DNA of 64,000 nucleotides from Picocystis sp. L7 (lineage: Eukaryota > Chlorophyta > Picocystophyceae > Picocystales > Picocystaceae). The DNA lies in the NCBI GenBank assembly GCA_020975725.1, contig QXJR01000017.1, forward strand, positions 311,001-375,000, written 5' to 3'. Made by a program: the position numbers and the translations under genes. Positions 39,202-49,253 of the stretch are shown in pieces. The notes beneath the pieces were generated by a model. The model did no database searches. It was not told the DNA's origin and worked only from the letters and a program-made list of their open reading frames with translations. Within the stretch, counting starts at the first letter, position 1. Every line of letters begins with the position of its first letter.

Positions 39202-40827
39202 CGCCGCGACGCGATGGAAATGCCATCGACTGTGGTTAACTCGATCGAAGTTAATCGAAAGGGGGGAACGAACCCTACGTTCCCCTCTCCCAGCTTCTGG
39301 CCTCTCGCAGCTGTTGCCAGGACGAGGCCAAGGGAGGCCATGGGACGCTCCCATCGACGTGCGTGGTCACGTGTGCGCACAAGAGGGCGGCGAGGGAGAA
39401 GAGGGGAAGGGAAGGAGGTGCGCCCGTGGACTACCGTTGCACACCTGAAGAAAAAGGAGCCTCGACGAAACGAAAGGTGCAATCACGTACGATCCTCGTC
39501 GTTGGAGGAATGGGCACGCTAGAATGCATGGAGAGCATGGTGATGGAACTTAAGAATTTCGATGTGTCGAACTACAGGGATGGGACAATAAAAATGATCC
39601 GAACTAGGATTCGTATGGCTCGGTGCCCTCGAGCGTAAAAAGAAAAGGTAGTTCTGGCTAGATCATCCCAAGAAGATGCTATTTCATTGAATGGATGAGG
39701 GGATATCTTTTCTTGCGGATAATATACCGATGGGGATATGTTGGTGAAACTTAGCGCAGAACACGTGTCTAGATCCCTCGGCTAGGAGTCTTTGAACGGC
39801 ATGAACCCATCCACCCGTGAACCGAATAAATGGCGCTCTCATGTACTTGCTCCATCGCCTTCGTAGTTGACGTGTTCGTTCGGGACTATGCGTCCTTTGT
39901 CGTAATTCTAGAGTGCGAGTGCATGCAATAACGTTTAGCTATAAACAACGAACGTCCTTAGCCGTACAATGTCCACGTGTGCCTTCGTGCAAGTGCGAAC
40001 CCCCGGATTTGCAAGAGTGCCAATCAAGATCATTCTTCTTCCTTCAGCATGGCCTGCCCATACACGGCCTAGTTCACACGAAAAGGAGTCACGTAAGGAA
40101 GACGAGCGCCTTCGTTTGTTTTATGATTAGCACGCCCATGTTCGTTTGCTTTTGATGGGAAGGGAGTAGATATGGAATTGCTGTTTTCCACGAGAGTTTA
40201 GTTGATCCAATCGTGCCGTTTTGTTGCGCTTGCACGTACGGATGGGCAACTTCGACAGCTGCGTTTCCTATCTGCAGCGCATCGTTTTGGTTTGTTCATG
40301 ACAGTCGACGTCGCGGGTGTGGTAGTCTAGTTCACGGGCTCGTGTGTTTCGTATGTGGTTCGGCAGCATGGTTTGGTTGTGTTTCGAATCCATCCGAATT
40401 GCCACTGCGACTTGGACGGTGAGTTGAGAGGTGAGCGTCAACACGAGGAACGGCCGGAAGCACGTCCGCATGAGAACTTCGGCGCAAGCATAGCGTAACG
40501 TGTTTCCACCTTTCCATTCCAAGGCTCGCCTCATTCCTTTCGTTCGTTCAACGCTATGCACGAATGCGTGCCGACACTTGCGCGTTGCGTCCCGTCGTAT
40601 GCGACCGTTCCCTCCGCCGCCTCTCTCCCTTCGCTTGCCACGTGGCCTCGTCTTGCCTGGGCGGGTGTGGTTCCCTCCGCCATCCCCTCCCACGCCCCGG
40701 GGCGTGGTGGTCGGCGGGGCGGATCCTCCCAACGACCGATGGGCAAGGTTTGGGATCGTGTGGTCCACATTCGCCGGTGTGGAGAACGTGGATGTCGGCC
40801 ATGCGCACGTGCGTCGCACGTTCGGGA
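39202..40827. other. divergent region SNF2 / HAD
   Basis: About 1.6 kb. A motif A copy lies beside SNF2. The 39500-40480 part is AT-richer, with no recognised gene. The 40564-40827 part is open in the HAD frame but does not look coding. Confidence 0.4.
39235..39256. promoter_or_regulatory. motif A copy at SNF2
   Basis: GTTAACTCGATCGAAGTTAA, 34 bp before the chosen ATG, with TTAA blocks on both sides of TCGATCGA. Confidence 0.45.
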
Positions 40828-41664
40828 ATGGCGATGGAGAAGGCCAAGGCCAAGACCCAGGCGAAGGCCACACGTCCGAAGACGGTGTTTGCACTGGACT
40901 TCGACGGGGTGCTGTGCGACAGCGTCGGAGAAAGCTCGCTGTCGGCATGGCGGGCAGCAGAGGAGCTGTGGCCGAAACAGTTTCGCAGCAGAACGGCGGC
41001 CCGCGAGAAAGATCGAGTGATGAAAGCCATGAGAGTGGTCCGGCCTGTGGTGGAAACAGGGTACGAGAACGTCCTGCTGGTGCGGATCCTGCTGGAAGGC
41101 CTGGCCGAACCAGAACAAGTGTTGCAGGACTGGTTGCCGTTGAGGAACAAGTGGATGGAGGCTTGGGGATTGGACAGAGACATCATGGTGCACCAGTTTG
41201 CCAGCTGCAGGGATACCTGGATGGAAGAAGATTTGGAAGGCTGGCTCGCTCCCAACCGATTCTACGAAGGGACACCGGAAGCACTGGCCTGTGCACTTGA
41301 CACTGGAGAGGTGTACATTGTTACCACCAAACAGGAACGCTACACCGCTCAACTCCTGGGAGACATGGCAAAAACACCCGTTCCATACGAGCGTATACTC
41401 TCGACCACTCTGTCTGGGCTGCCCAAAACTACCGTGCTAGCAGAGCTGCAGGAAAAGCATGGAGACGGGGACACCCGCATGGTTTTTGTGGAAGACAAAA
41501 TTGCCACACTTGAAAAGGTGTGCGCAACTCCTGGATTGGAACAGTGGGAACTCTATCTGGTAAACTGGGGATACAACACCAAGGAGGAACGCACGCGTGC
41601 AGAGGAGAACCCTCGGATCAAACTCCTTGGTCCCAGGGAGTTTCAATCGCTTGTGGAGGCATGA
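40828..41664 (+). CDS. HAD-superfamily hydrolase
   Basis: A 278-residue protein. HAD motif I is FALDFDGVLCDS (nucleophile DxD); VYIVTTKQ is motif II (Thr); the Lys of motif III lies near PKTTVLAEL; MVFVEDKIATLE is motif IV with its acidic pair reduced to ED. A helical cap (about residues 45-140) lies between motifs I and II. Similar plant and algal proteins are annotated as phosphoglycolate phosphatase-like without known substrate. In-frame ATGs at 40792 and 40801 would add a short basic leader (MSAMRTCVARSG), possibly organelle targeting; the frame is open to 40564. Confidence 0.8.
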   Translation: MAMEKAKAKTQAKATRPKTVFALDFDGVLCDSVGESSLSAWRAAEELWPKQFRSRTAAREKDRVMKAMRVVRPVVETGYENVLLVRILLEGLAEPEQVLQDWLPLRNKWMEAWGLDRDIMVHQFASCRDTWMEEDLEGWLAPNRFYEGTPEALACALDTGEVYIVTTKQERYTAQLLGDMAKTPVPYERILSTTLSGLPKTTVLAELQEKHGDGDTRMVFVEDKIATLEKVCATPGLEQWELYLVNWGYNTKEERTRAEENPRIKLLGPREFQSLVEA

Positions 41665-42799
41665 GACCTCTAACTTCTTTCTCGCATCAGTCCCCACGTG
41701 AGGCAACACTTGAGAGCAGTAGTGCTGTTCCAGGCCGTGTGCAATCATCATGTTCTTGAGAGCACGTAACAGATTCACTTCTGCATGGGGCCATCCACAT
41801 ACACTTTCGAGTGCAAAGTGAGACAGCAGTTACCATCTTAGCTGCAGCGGCCATTAGCAATGCACGAATTCTATCTTTTTTCAATTGGACCTTTGATTAC
41901 TCTACATTCCGTTGTAACCAAAGACGATGTTGACCCAGTCTTGTTGTCAAGAAAGACTCCTCTTCTGTAGCACCAAACGAAAAGACTTGCAACCCAACTT
42001 TCATTCTTTACTCTTAGCCTTCTCAATTCCAATGAACTCAGCAAAATGATCTTGACAGCCTTGAGCAGTATTGTGGAAAAATACATTCGAAGGTTGTAGC
42101 CTACCTGGCTAGATGGAATTCGTTGCTTGTTTGTCTTACGATGCGGTGCTGATCCCAGGAATTGCAAGTCTAGGCACATGCGGGAATCTCTTTCGACTCT
42201 CGACAAGTCATACCTTGGATGGATTAGAGTGCATCTTTCTCTGCTGCCCGCCACAAGTAGGACATCAATCGACTAGAGACATGTGTGCACTACTAAAATA
42301 CTCCGGGTTGGCTCTTAGCTGGCTTTACGCAGTACAACTTATTCTAAATCGGGAAGTGGGCAGGTCAAGTGTCCAACAAAGCGTGCAAGAAGAATGGTTG
42401 CTTGAGTTTCGATATTCTGTTGTAACTGGATGCTCTCAAGATTGGCCTCTCTATCCTTCTTTTCAGGATCGTGGTAGTAATAGAAAGGGAGCTTCGGCAG
42501 AGCAAGTGTAGCTTCCCAGTCAAGCTTTGGCCATTGACTCTTTCATTAAGTCGGTGTACACTCGGCTAAGACAATAAAGGGACACCTTCGCCTTGACCTT
42601 TGTGTATGGAACGCCGAGGAAACGTATGCAAGTTTCCCAAAACCCGCGAGCCATGGGTTTGACATTCCAACATCGTGGACTTTGCATCGAGAGAGCCTTC
42701 TATGTTTCCATTCCCGATTCCAAGACGTCTTTTTTCTCGTTAGGGTATCAAACGTCCCATCCGTTTGTGAACCGCGTCTTTTTTCGATCGACACATCAC
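41665..42799. other. AT-rich intergenic region beside the Fanzor relict
   Basis: About 1.1 kb. No recognised gene, tRNA or motif. The distal part may belong to the same decayed transposon, but I found no terminal repeats. Confidence 0.35.
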
Positions 42800-44480
42800 G
42801 TTGGGTCGCTTTTGAAGCATGCAATTTCGGATGCCGATCGCGGCGTTGTGATCTTGATTGACGAACTTGCATTTCGTTTGGTTGGTGGAACAACGCCATT
42901 GCAAATTTCTGACTTTTCATTTCGTATCGAGTATCTCAACCCCTTCTGTGATTGCAAGCGTTTAGTGGTGGACCACCGTCGTTCAAAACTCGTCCGTGTA
43001 ATGCGTGAGAAAACGATAAGCGCACTCCTTGTAGGCATGACTCGTCGGCACGCAAACCTCCCCCTTTCCTCTGGGTGCGAACTTCACCGACTCATAGGAC
43101 ACTTTGAGCGTCTTGTCCTTTCCAATTGCCTCATGCATACAATCAAAAAATTTAGCAAATGTGCTATTTTCCCCTCTGTACAAACGCAATGCTTGATCGG
43201 CCCACAAGCATCGCGTGTAGACAGACCAAAGGCATTCGTAGGTATCTTATTGTTTGCATGTACCCAAGGAACGCAACGAGATCGACACCCTTGCTCGAGT
43301 TTTGGGATTGCGTATGCAAAGCCGCCTTGACGTCCTCTTGCGATTGCCGAGCGACGACCTTTCGGTTGGCCCGGTCGTTTCCCGACTCCACGCAGTACCC
43401 TCGTCTCTTGAGGACCATCGAGCGGTGGTCGCATCCGTCGTGCCAAACGCAATATAAGATGTTCGACCCACCCGGAACGATCTGCACGCCTACGTTGTTT
43501 GGTCCCCAACGTACGAGGGAAGAAGTTCCAACGGGTTTTGCGCGCGTTTTTTTCGGTCGTTTGAAATGAACGCACACGGACGTACCATCCGTCTTCATCG
43601 TCTGCGTGAATTTCACGTCTCTCCCACACACCCTGTCCGCGTCCAACACGGAGGAACAATGCGCTTCGCTCATCTCGACGAAGGAGGGATGATCGGCAAT
43701 CAGCCATCCCAATTCTCGAAACACGCCGTACCAGACGTTGGTGTCAAAGGTTGCGAATCGGTTTCGGACTTGACAGAGCGGTGCAAGTTCGAACGTCGGA
43801 CCTTCCGAATGCGTCTCGAGGTGGCGGTTGACGAAGACCGCGTACTTGACCGTCGAGGAGTACGCCCAACGTTTGATCCAAAGCGTCAAACCCGCCATGT
43901 AGTGGTTTTTGAGGTTGGGCGGGTACTTGATGGCACCGAACGAGTAAAGTTTGCTATTACCCATGTACCGTTCGCACGCGTCTAGCATGGCGCACATATT
44001 GGGGTGTTTGTTTCTAAACGCAACCATCTCCGCGAATGGTTTGTGCGTTTCGTTCACGCCCAACATCAAATGACGAAGAAACGTTTGATCGAAGAGTTGG
44101 GCAACGCGTACGTTGCCCAATTCGCTCGTGTCTATGTCGCGGAAGGTTTCCCGAAGCAAGAGCTTCAAAGACACACAAGCCAAAAGCAAGCGTTTGGAAT
44201 ACGCCATGACCCGATTTTGAACGGCTCATCTCACGCTTTCTTTGGACGGTCCATCTCCGCGTAGTAGACCATTCAACGCACACTTCGCCATGGCTTCTTG
44301 CACGGTCTTCTGTTCTTCGATCTTTTGAGTGCAATTGGGTCGTTTTTGCTTTACACCGATCGGCATTTCCGCACGGTCTTCGGGGTCCATGTGTTCGTTT
44401 GAGACTGCTTGAGGGCAACCATGTTGTCGGACGTCGGAACAATATTCTCCTAAAGGGATTGGACGGTTTGCCAACCAATC
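42800..44480 (-). pseudogene. decayed Fanzor (eukaryotic TnpB-like RNA-guided nuclease) gene of a DNA transposon
   Basis: Reverse strand. A 347-codon open stretch (44207-43164) contains KTDGTSVCVHFKRP (43564-43601), a hallmark of the Fanzor/TnpB fold. It also has PGGSNILYCVW (near 43448-43486) where the RuvC-I D-PG motif belongs; the catalytic Asp reads Val. Another piece has TDEF (near 42990), as in the Zn-ribbon entry, and NQDHNAAIGIRNC (42839-42862) matches the RuvC-III RDxNAAxNI motif. Upstream, 44483-44226 resembles the N-terminal helix. At least three in-frame stops and one or two frameshifts break it. No terminal repeats or intact guide-RNA end were recognised. Family assignment is by motif reading only. 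Confidence 0.65.
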
Positions 44481-44906
44481 CAACCAACGTGTCCGTGTTG
44501 TGCTCTCGCCAGCCTGTCCCCGTGGAAGGAATGGCGGTGCGGTGGGTAATAAAGAAGCCGATGCTCTGAGATAGAACTAGTGTGATTGTGAAGAGCGCTT
44601 GTTGCACCATTTCGAACCAGCGCATATGGTTTTCTCTTCGGGTTGTGATTCCACCGATGTGCGGTGGAAGAGCTCACGGACAAAAGAAGAGCCACTTTCC
44701 GTACGCTATTTACACAAGACTACACGCATTTGGCTCTTTCCCTTCTATCCATGAGATACATACTTATCGATCCTAGGATTGATATATCCAAGTGTCCCAT
44801 TGTTCAGTTGACTCGGTGTAATTTTATTTCAACAGGCATGATTTACAACAATAACTGGCTGGGGTGTTATTTACTTTGCCTTACCTCATCTATGTGACTA
44901 AGCTTG
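44481..44906. other. intergenic, between Fanzor relict and kinase 3' end
   Basis: 426 bp, AT-rich. Probably the 3' UTR of the kinase plus transposon remains. Nothing else seen. Confidence 0.35.
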
Positions 44907-46559
44907 CTAGACAGTGCTGGCAGTTTCTGGTACATGTACATCTGGGTTGCTCGACTGACTGGAAAGGACAACTTCTGCGCGCTTGCAAGGGCCAAAATCT
45001 TCAATACTCATCCGTTCCAGACACGCTGTCACCTCAGCAAAGGTAGGACGTTTTGATGGTACTGCATTCCAGCACGACAACAGCAAGGATTGCATTGGAT
45101 CAGTGAGGTGTTCTACTGGAAGCTGGCGTCCTTTGTAAGAGACCATGTAGACCACTTGGGCATCAAGAAGGTTTCGCCACGGAATTTCCTGCATCACCAG
45201 CTCCCAAACGATCACCGCAAAGCTGTACACATCTGCCTTCTCATCATGGGCTTCACAACGGAGTACCTCGGGGGCAGCGTAGCGGTACGTTCCACCCTTC
45301 CCTGAACGAGTTCTAGAGTTAAACTTCACTTTGGCCAATCCAAAATCGGATATCTTCGCAAAGCCCCTCTGATCGATGAGAACGTTATTGGATGAAAGGT
45401 CTCGATGCAAAATGGGTGGAGTGGACTCGTGCAAGTACTGCATCCCTTTGCAAATGGCATACGACCACTTTTTCTTGCGTGCAGCATCCACTTTAATTTT
45501 TTTCTCATGCAAAACAGAGTACAAGGACCCCATACACATGTACTCCATCACGATGGCCAGCTTTGGGGGTTTGATACATGCACCCATCCACAGGAGAATA
45601 CTTGGATGTCGTATCTGGGACAAGATGGAAACCTCCCTGCAAAAGTCATTGATCTCATCTTGTGATGGGTTGGTCGCAAGCAGTTCCTTCACAGCCACCG
45701 TGGTTCCTCTCCAGTTAGCTTTGAGCACCTCCCCATACCCTCCAATGCCAATCCGTTCCCTTGGATCTGCAAACGCCAGGCTAGAGTAATCGATCTCCAG
45801 ACCCGGCAAGAGCTTGACTTCAAGAATTGCATCCTTGGCCCTTGGGCTCCCCATGGATAGTTCCTCCGCCGCATGCAACAGATCTTGCAGCTCCCGACTG
45901 GAAGGTCCCCCCTCGGAAGGAGTGGTGTTAGTGGTGGGCGGAGAAGGATCTTCCTCTTCTCTGCTGTGTATTCTTTCCCGAAAGAGAGCTGTGTCCAGGG
46001 ATTTTCTTCCTACGCTTTCCCGGCTCTTTGGGATTTGCAATTCCTTCCCCCTCGAAGACATCCTCTGGTCTTGTAGCATCTGCACGAGCCTTTCCGGCGC
46101 TGGGAAGGGGACCATCAATTCCTTCTGGTTGGCGATCCAGGAGCTTCCCACGTTTTTCATGGCCATTGACGCACCTCTTCTGGGCCACAAGGTGATGGAA
46201 TGGTCCAGTTCAAATGCATCTCGTCCCAGGCGGCTTCGAAAGACCACTCGGATACGCACCTCGGTTTGTGCGTGTGCGTCTCCCAAGGTCGAGGCTTCGT
46301 ACGGCGGTTCGTGCACCTGAGCGTCTTCCCACTGCTTGCTCCTGCCGAACAGGAACTGCACCTTTCTCACCACGCGTTCCAAGTGCACGTCTTCGTCACG
46401 CGCCTGCACGAAGCAGCAGTAGAGGTAGCCGCCTCCTGCGCTTCCCGAGGCCCGTTCCGCAGGCGCCACGCGCACGGAATTGCCCACCACGAGCGCCAGT
46501 CGGCCGCTCTGCAGCTCCTCCTCCTTCGTGGACGCTCCAGGAGGCGTGGAAGACGCCAT
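44907..46559 (-). CDS. YEATS-like domain fused to a TKL (Raf-like) protein kinase
   Basis: A single exon of 550 residues. Residues ~35-130 resemble a YEATS domain: YLYCCFVQARDEDVHLERVV, RKVQFLF, EPPYEASTLGD, then EVRIRVVFRSRLG, as in the HPSF-PPFEVTETGWGEFEI--IF order of that fold. After a Ser/Pro-rich linker a full kinase domain runs from about residue 255: G-loop GIGGYGEVLKANW, VAVKE Lys, HRDLSSNNVLI catalytic loop, DFGLAKV, GGTYRYAAPEVL, and a C-lobe ending RPTFAEV. The sequence is closest to plant Raf-like MAPKKKs. The frame extends to GTG 46625, but the only ATG is 46559. Motif A lies 72 bp upstream. All catalytic residues are present. Confidence 0.8.
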   Translation of the reverse strand: MASSTPPGASTKEEELQSGRLALVVGNSVRVAPAERASGSAGGGYLYCCFVQARDEDVHLERVVRKVQFLFGRSKQWEDAQVHEPPYEASTLGDAHAQTEVRIRVVFRSRLGRDAFELDHSITLWPRRGASMAMKNVGSSWIANQKELMVPFPAPERLVQMLQDQRMSSRGKELQIPKSRESVGRKSLDTALFRERIHSREEEDPSPPTTNTTPSEGGPSSRELQDLLHAAEELSMGSPRAKDAILEVKLLPGLEIDYSSLAFADPRERIGIGGYGEVLKANWRGTTVAVKELLATNPSQDEINDFCREVSILSQIRHPSILLWMGACIKPPKLAIVMEYMCMGSLYSVLHEKKIKVDAARKKKWSYAICKGMQYLHESTPPILHRDLSSNNVLIDQRGFAKISDFGLAKVKFNSRTRSGKGGTYRYAAPEVLRCEAHDEKADVYSFAVIVWELVMQEIPWRNLLDAQVVYMVSYKGRQLPVEHLTDPMQSLLLSCWNAVPSKRPTFAEVTACLERMSIEDFGPCKRAEVVLSSQSSNPDVHVPETASTV

Positions 46560-47134
46560 CGAAGGCGCAGGAAGCGGCGCCAGTCGCGCCGCGAATCGCG
46601 AAATGGACACGAGACGCCGAGACACGTCAGCTTAACCCCACCGGGTTAACCCCAGGGGGAGGGGGCAAGGATCCCGGGTGGATTCCTCCGCGGGCGTCGC
46701 CTCGCGGGGGGGGAGGATGGGGGTGGAATGAGCAGGAGGGGACCAAGAGGAGCGATGGGCGTGGAGGAGAGGAGGGGAGAGCGCCTCCCTTCGTTCCCCT
46801 CGGGTGAAAAGGGCGTTCGTTCCGGTTCGCGAAAGGAAGGACGTTCCTTTGTAGACCGGTCCGGTTGAAAGGAAGGATTCGAACCCTCGATTCGGCGAGA
46901 CCACCCCACCCCCGAGAAGTAGGGATGGGATGGGGCAACCCCATCCACAACGAGAGGCTCAGAGCCCAACCCACACCCCAAGACAGCACAATCCGTGCAG
47001 GTGACAAGACAGTGTGCGCTACAACGGAGCTGGAACCGTGCATCGAGGTGCAGGAGGTGTTCTGCTGCGTTCCAAGTGCACATGACATTGCAATGGTGAG
47101 GCACAGGAAGGGAGGAGGTCACCCAGGCCCAGAC
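46560..47134. other. intergenic kinase / EB1
   Basis: 575 bp with motif A at 46631-46650 and a tRNA T-arm-like GGTTCGAATCC on the reverse strand near 46870 (rejected as a tRNA). No gene. Confidence 0.4.
46631..46650. promoter_or_regulatory. motif A copy at the kinase
   Basis: CTTAACCCCACCGGGTTAAC, an inverted CTTAAC/GGGTTAA pair, 72 bp before the kinase ATG. Confidence 0.4.
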
Positions 47135-48566
47135 TCACATGCGAAGAAGAGCGTCAAATCCGGACACACCTTCCGTGGAATAACGACCCTCGCCCTGCCT
47201 GGCCGTCAGTGGGGATTCCTGCAAATCAATACAAATACGTCAAAACGTCAGTGCCTGATCGCCACATTTCGATTACTCGGGAACGGTCGACTTCAAGACC
47301 CACCTCCGGAGGCTTGAATGCGACCGGTGTCTCCGCAGAGGCAGCGTTGTCCACTTCATTCTCCTTCTCCTGCAGACTCCACTCTTCCATGACAGATGCT
47401 GCCGCAAGGGCAGCATCTGCAACCGGATCTTCACAAGGGACCTCTGGAGAGGGCTCGGGCTTGACCTCCGTGACTTCTGGCACCATCGCTGCGCTCACCG
47501 GACTGGCCTGGGGTTCAGTGGCTCTGGTCTCAGGGGGCAGCACCGGAGGGGCAGGGTCGATCCCTACATCAGCAGAGGCTGCCTCTTCCGGTTTCTTTGG
47601 AGCAGCAGCTGGTTCTTGCACTTGCGCCAATGGCTCTGGCGTGCTGACCTTCTTGGCGCTCTCCAGGATGGCCTGAGCCTCCCGAAGCAGATTCTCCCCT
47701 TCATCTGCCGAAAAGAGGATCTTCTGGATGGCTTCGACAACCACAGAACCTACCAAGGACGGAGTTTCGCAAAGAATTTCAATGTCTCTGAGCTTTCCAA
47801 AGTAGAAATCTCGTTCTTTCGTCAAGGATTGGGCTTGCGACTCAAGCTCGGCTGCTTTCTTTTCCAGATCCAAAACCTGTTGTTTGGGTGCCACATCTGG
47901 GGTCGGCGGAGGTTTTGCTGGTTGTGCCTTCCTTGCAGGTTGAGGTACGGGCTGTTTGGGCGTGGAATTTTTCTTAACCGCTGGTGCACGTGACTTGGAA
48001 GTGCTCCCTCTTCTGGTGAACGTGGACCCACCTCGCGCTTCTGCTCTACGAGCCACAGGATCGTAGGAAGGATCCGGTCCGTGGCCATTGGTGACGCTGT
48101 CGCAGTAGGCCTTCATCCACTGTGCAAACTCGATATTGTCCAGCGGTTTCCCCTTGACCAGCTTGTTTACCTCGATGTACTTGGGTATCTTTAATTTATT
48201 GAAGGCATCTTGTAGGACTTTGTAGTTTTGGACGAATTCGTACTCGGACTTGGCATCGAAGTTGACCTTCTGCATGGGCACGACCTTATTGTGCACCAGG
48301 TCGATGAGTTGGCAGTGCACGGCTCCCGAAGCGAGCTTCGTTTTCGCGTCGGTCCGTCTCGGTCAGACCTCCAGTTTGAATTCCGACACCTGGTTTCGCC
48401 TCTCGTTCCGCCGTGAACTATGTATGTCGGTGCGAAGCCGCGGTTTCGCGTTGGTTCTCACCTGTTCTATCTTTTCCAGTCTCAGTTCCAGCACTTCGTT
48501 CATCCATTGCAGCAGTTCGGCTCTTCCCACGAAGTAGGCGCCTTCCATGATCCCGATCGTGGCCAT
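47135..48566 (-). CDS. EB1: EB1-family microtubule plus-end binding protein
   Basis: Three exons on the minus strand (48566-48462, 48335-47304, 47218-47135) give 406 residues. Residues 1-130 are the EB calponin-homology domain: [20 protein letters not shown], then [59 protein letters not shown] basic Pro/Ser linker follows, then the EB-homology coiled coil ([29 protein letters not shown]), then an unusually long acidic tail. The last intron (85 nt, GTGGGT...TTGCAG) is inferred: splicing adds 27 residues ending ALLRM. Retention instead ends at 47226 after [11 protein letters not shown]. It tracks growing microtubule ends. Intron 1 is 126 nt. Confidence 0.9.
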
Positions 48567-49253
48567 CGCTGACCGCCTCTGCGCGCGCCTGACGCCCCCT
48601 TCTCGCGCCTCTCGCGCTTTGGGTTCCTTCTTAACTTCTTCCACTACCCTCTGGTACCTTCTGTCGCGCGAAAAGGCCTCGAGATGGCGCTCCTAAGCGC
48701 GTGCGAAGGTCGTGCTGCGCACACGTTTCTGTCGATTTCGGTCCAAAACGAAGTGGAAACGGTCGTCCTGGCGGGCCCGATTCCTCATCACCACACGTCC
48801 TCATTCGCGCTTTTAAATCCGGAGTAAACGGCAGGTGGATCCCTCCGAGAGACGTATGCTGCAGAGGAAGAGGGTCCTCCCTCTCGCGCCCTCCCCCGTA
48901 CGGTGGGCGTGCTTTGCGTACGGGTACGTGGGACGCTCTTCCCCCCGGGGAGGGACCCACGCAGCACCTCGTTCCTTCGATGAGGGGTTCGTTTCGATCG
49001 ATCAAAGGGGGACTCGCGATCCACCTTCGTGGGGTCCAAGAAGGGGCCGGGGGGATGGGGCGAGTCGGAAGACGAATGGTTCACAGAACGCAGCACGCGC
49101 AGCAGGAGACGGTCACGTCCATCCGCGTGGTAGACGAGCTTGTCCGCTTCGATTGGCGAGGCGTGGAGCTCTCGAAAGGAGGCAGAGACTTTGGTAGATT
49201 CTCCCAGGGATGGCTGGAGGGAAGGTAGGGATCGGAATTCGAAGAAAAGCAGG
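48567..49253. other. divergent promoter region EB1 / mannanase 1
   Basis: 687 bp. TTAACTTCTTCC (48631-48642), a relaxed motif A, lies 65 bp before EB1. Nothing else recognised; a CGATCGATC run occurs near 48993. Confidence 0.4.

Noticed and set aside
39202-39354. Upstream ATG (39354) for the SNF2 gene
   Set aside because: A motif A copy lies inside the added stretch, in the position it takes before other start codons.
40564-40827. N-terminal extension of the HAD protein
   Set aside because: The frame is open with ATGs, but composition is promoter-like and the HAD fold begins well after 40828; kept only as an alternative start.
46862-46890. tRNA gene suggested by GGTTCGAATCC on the reverse strand
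   Set aside because: A T-arm can be folded, but no matching acceptor stem, D-arm or anticodon arm is found upstream.
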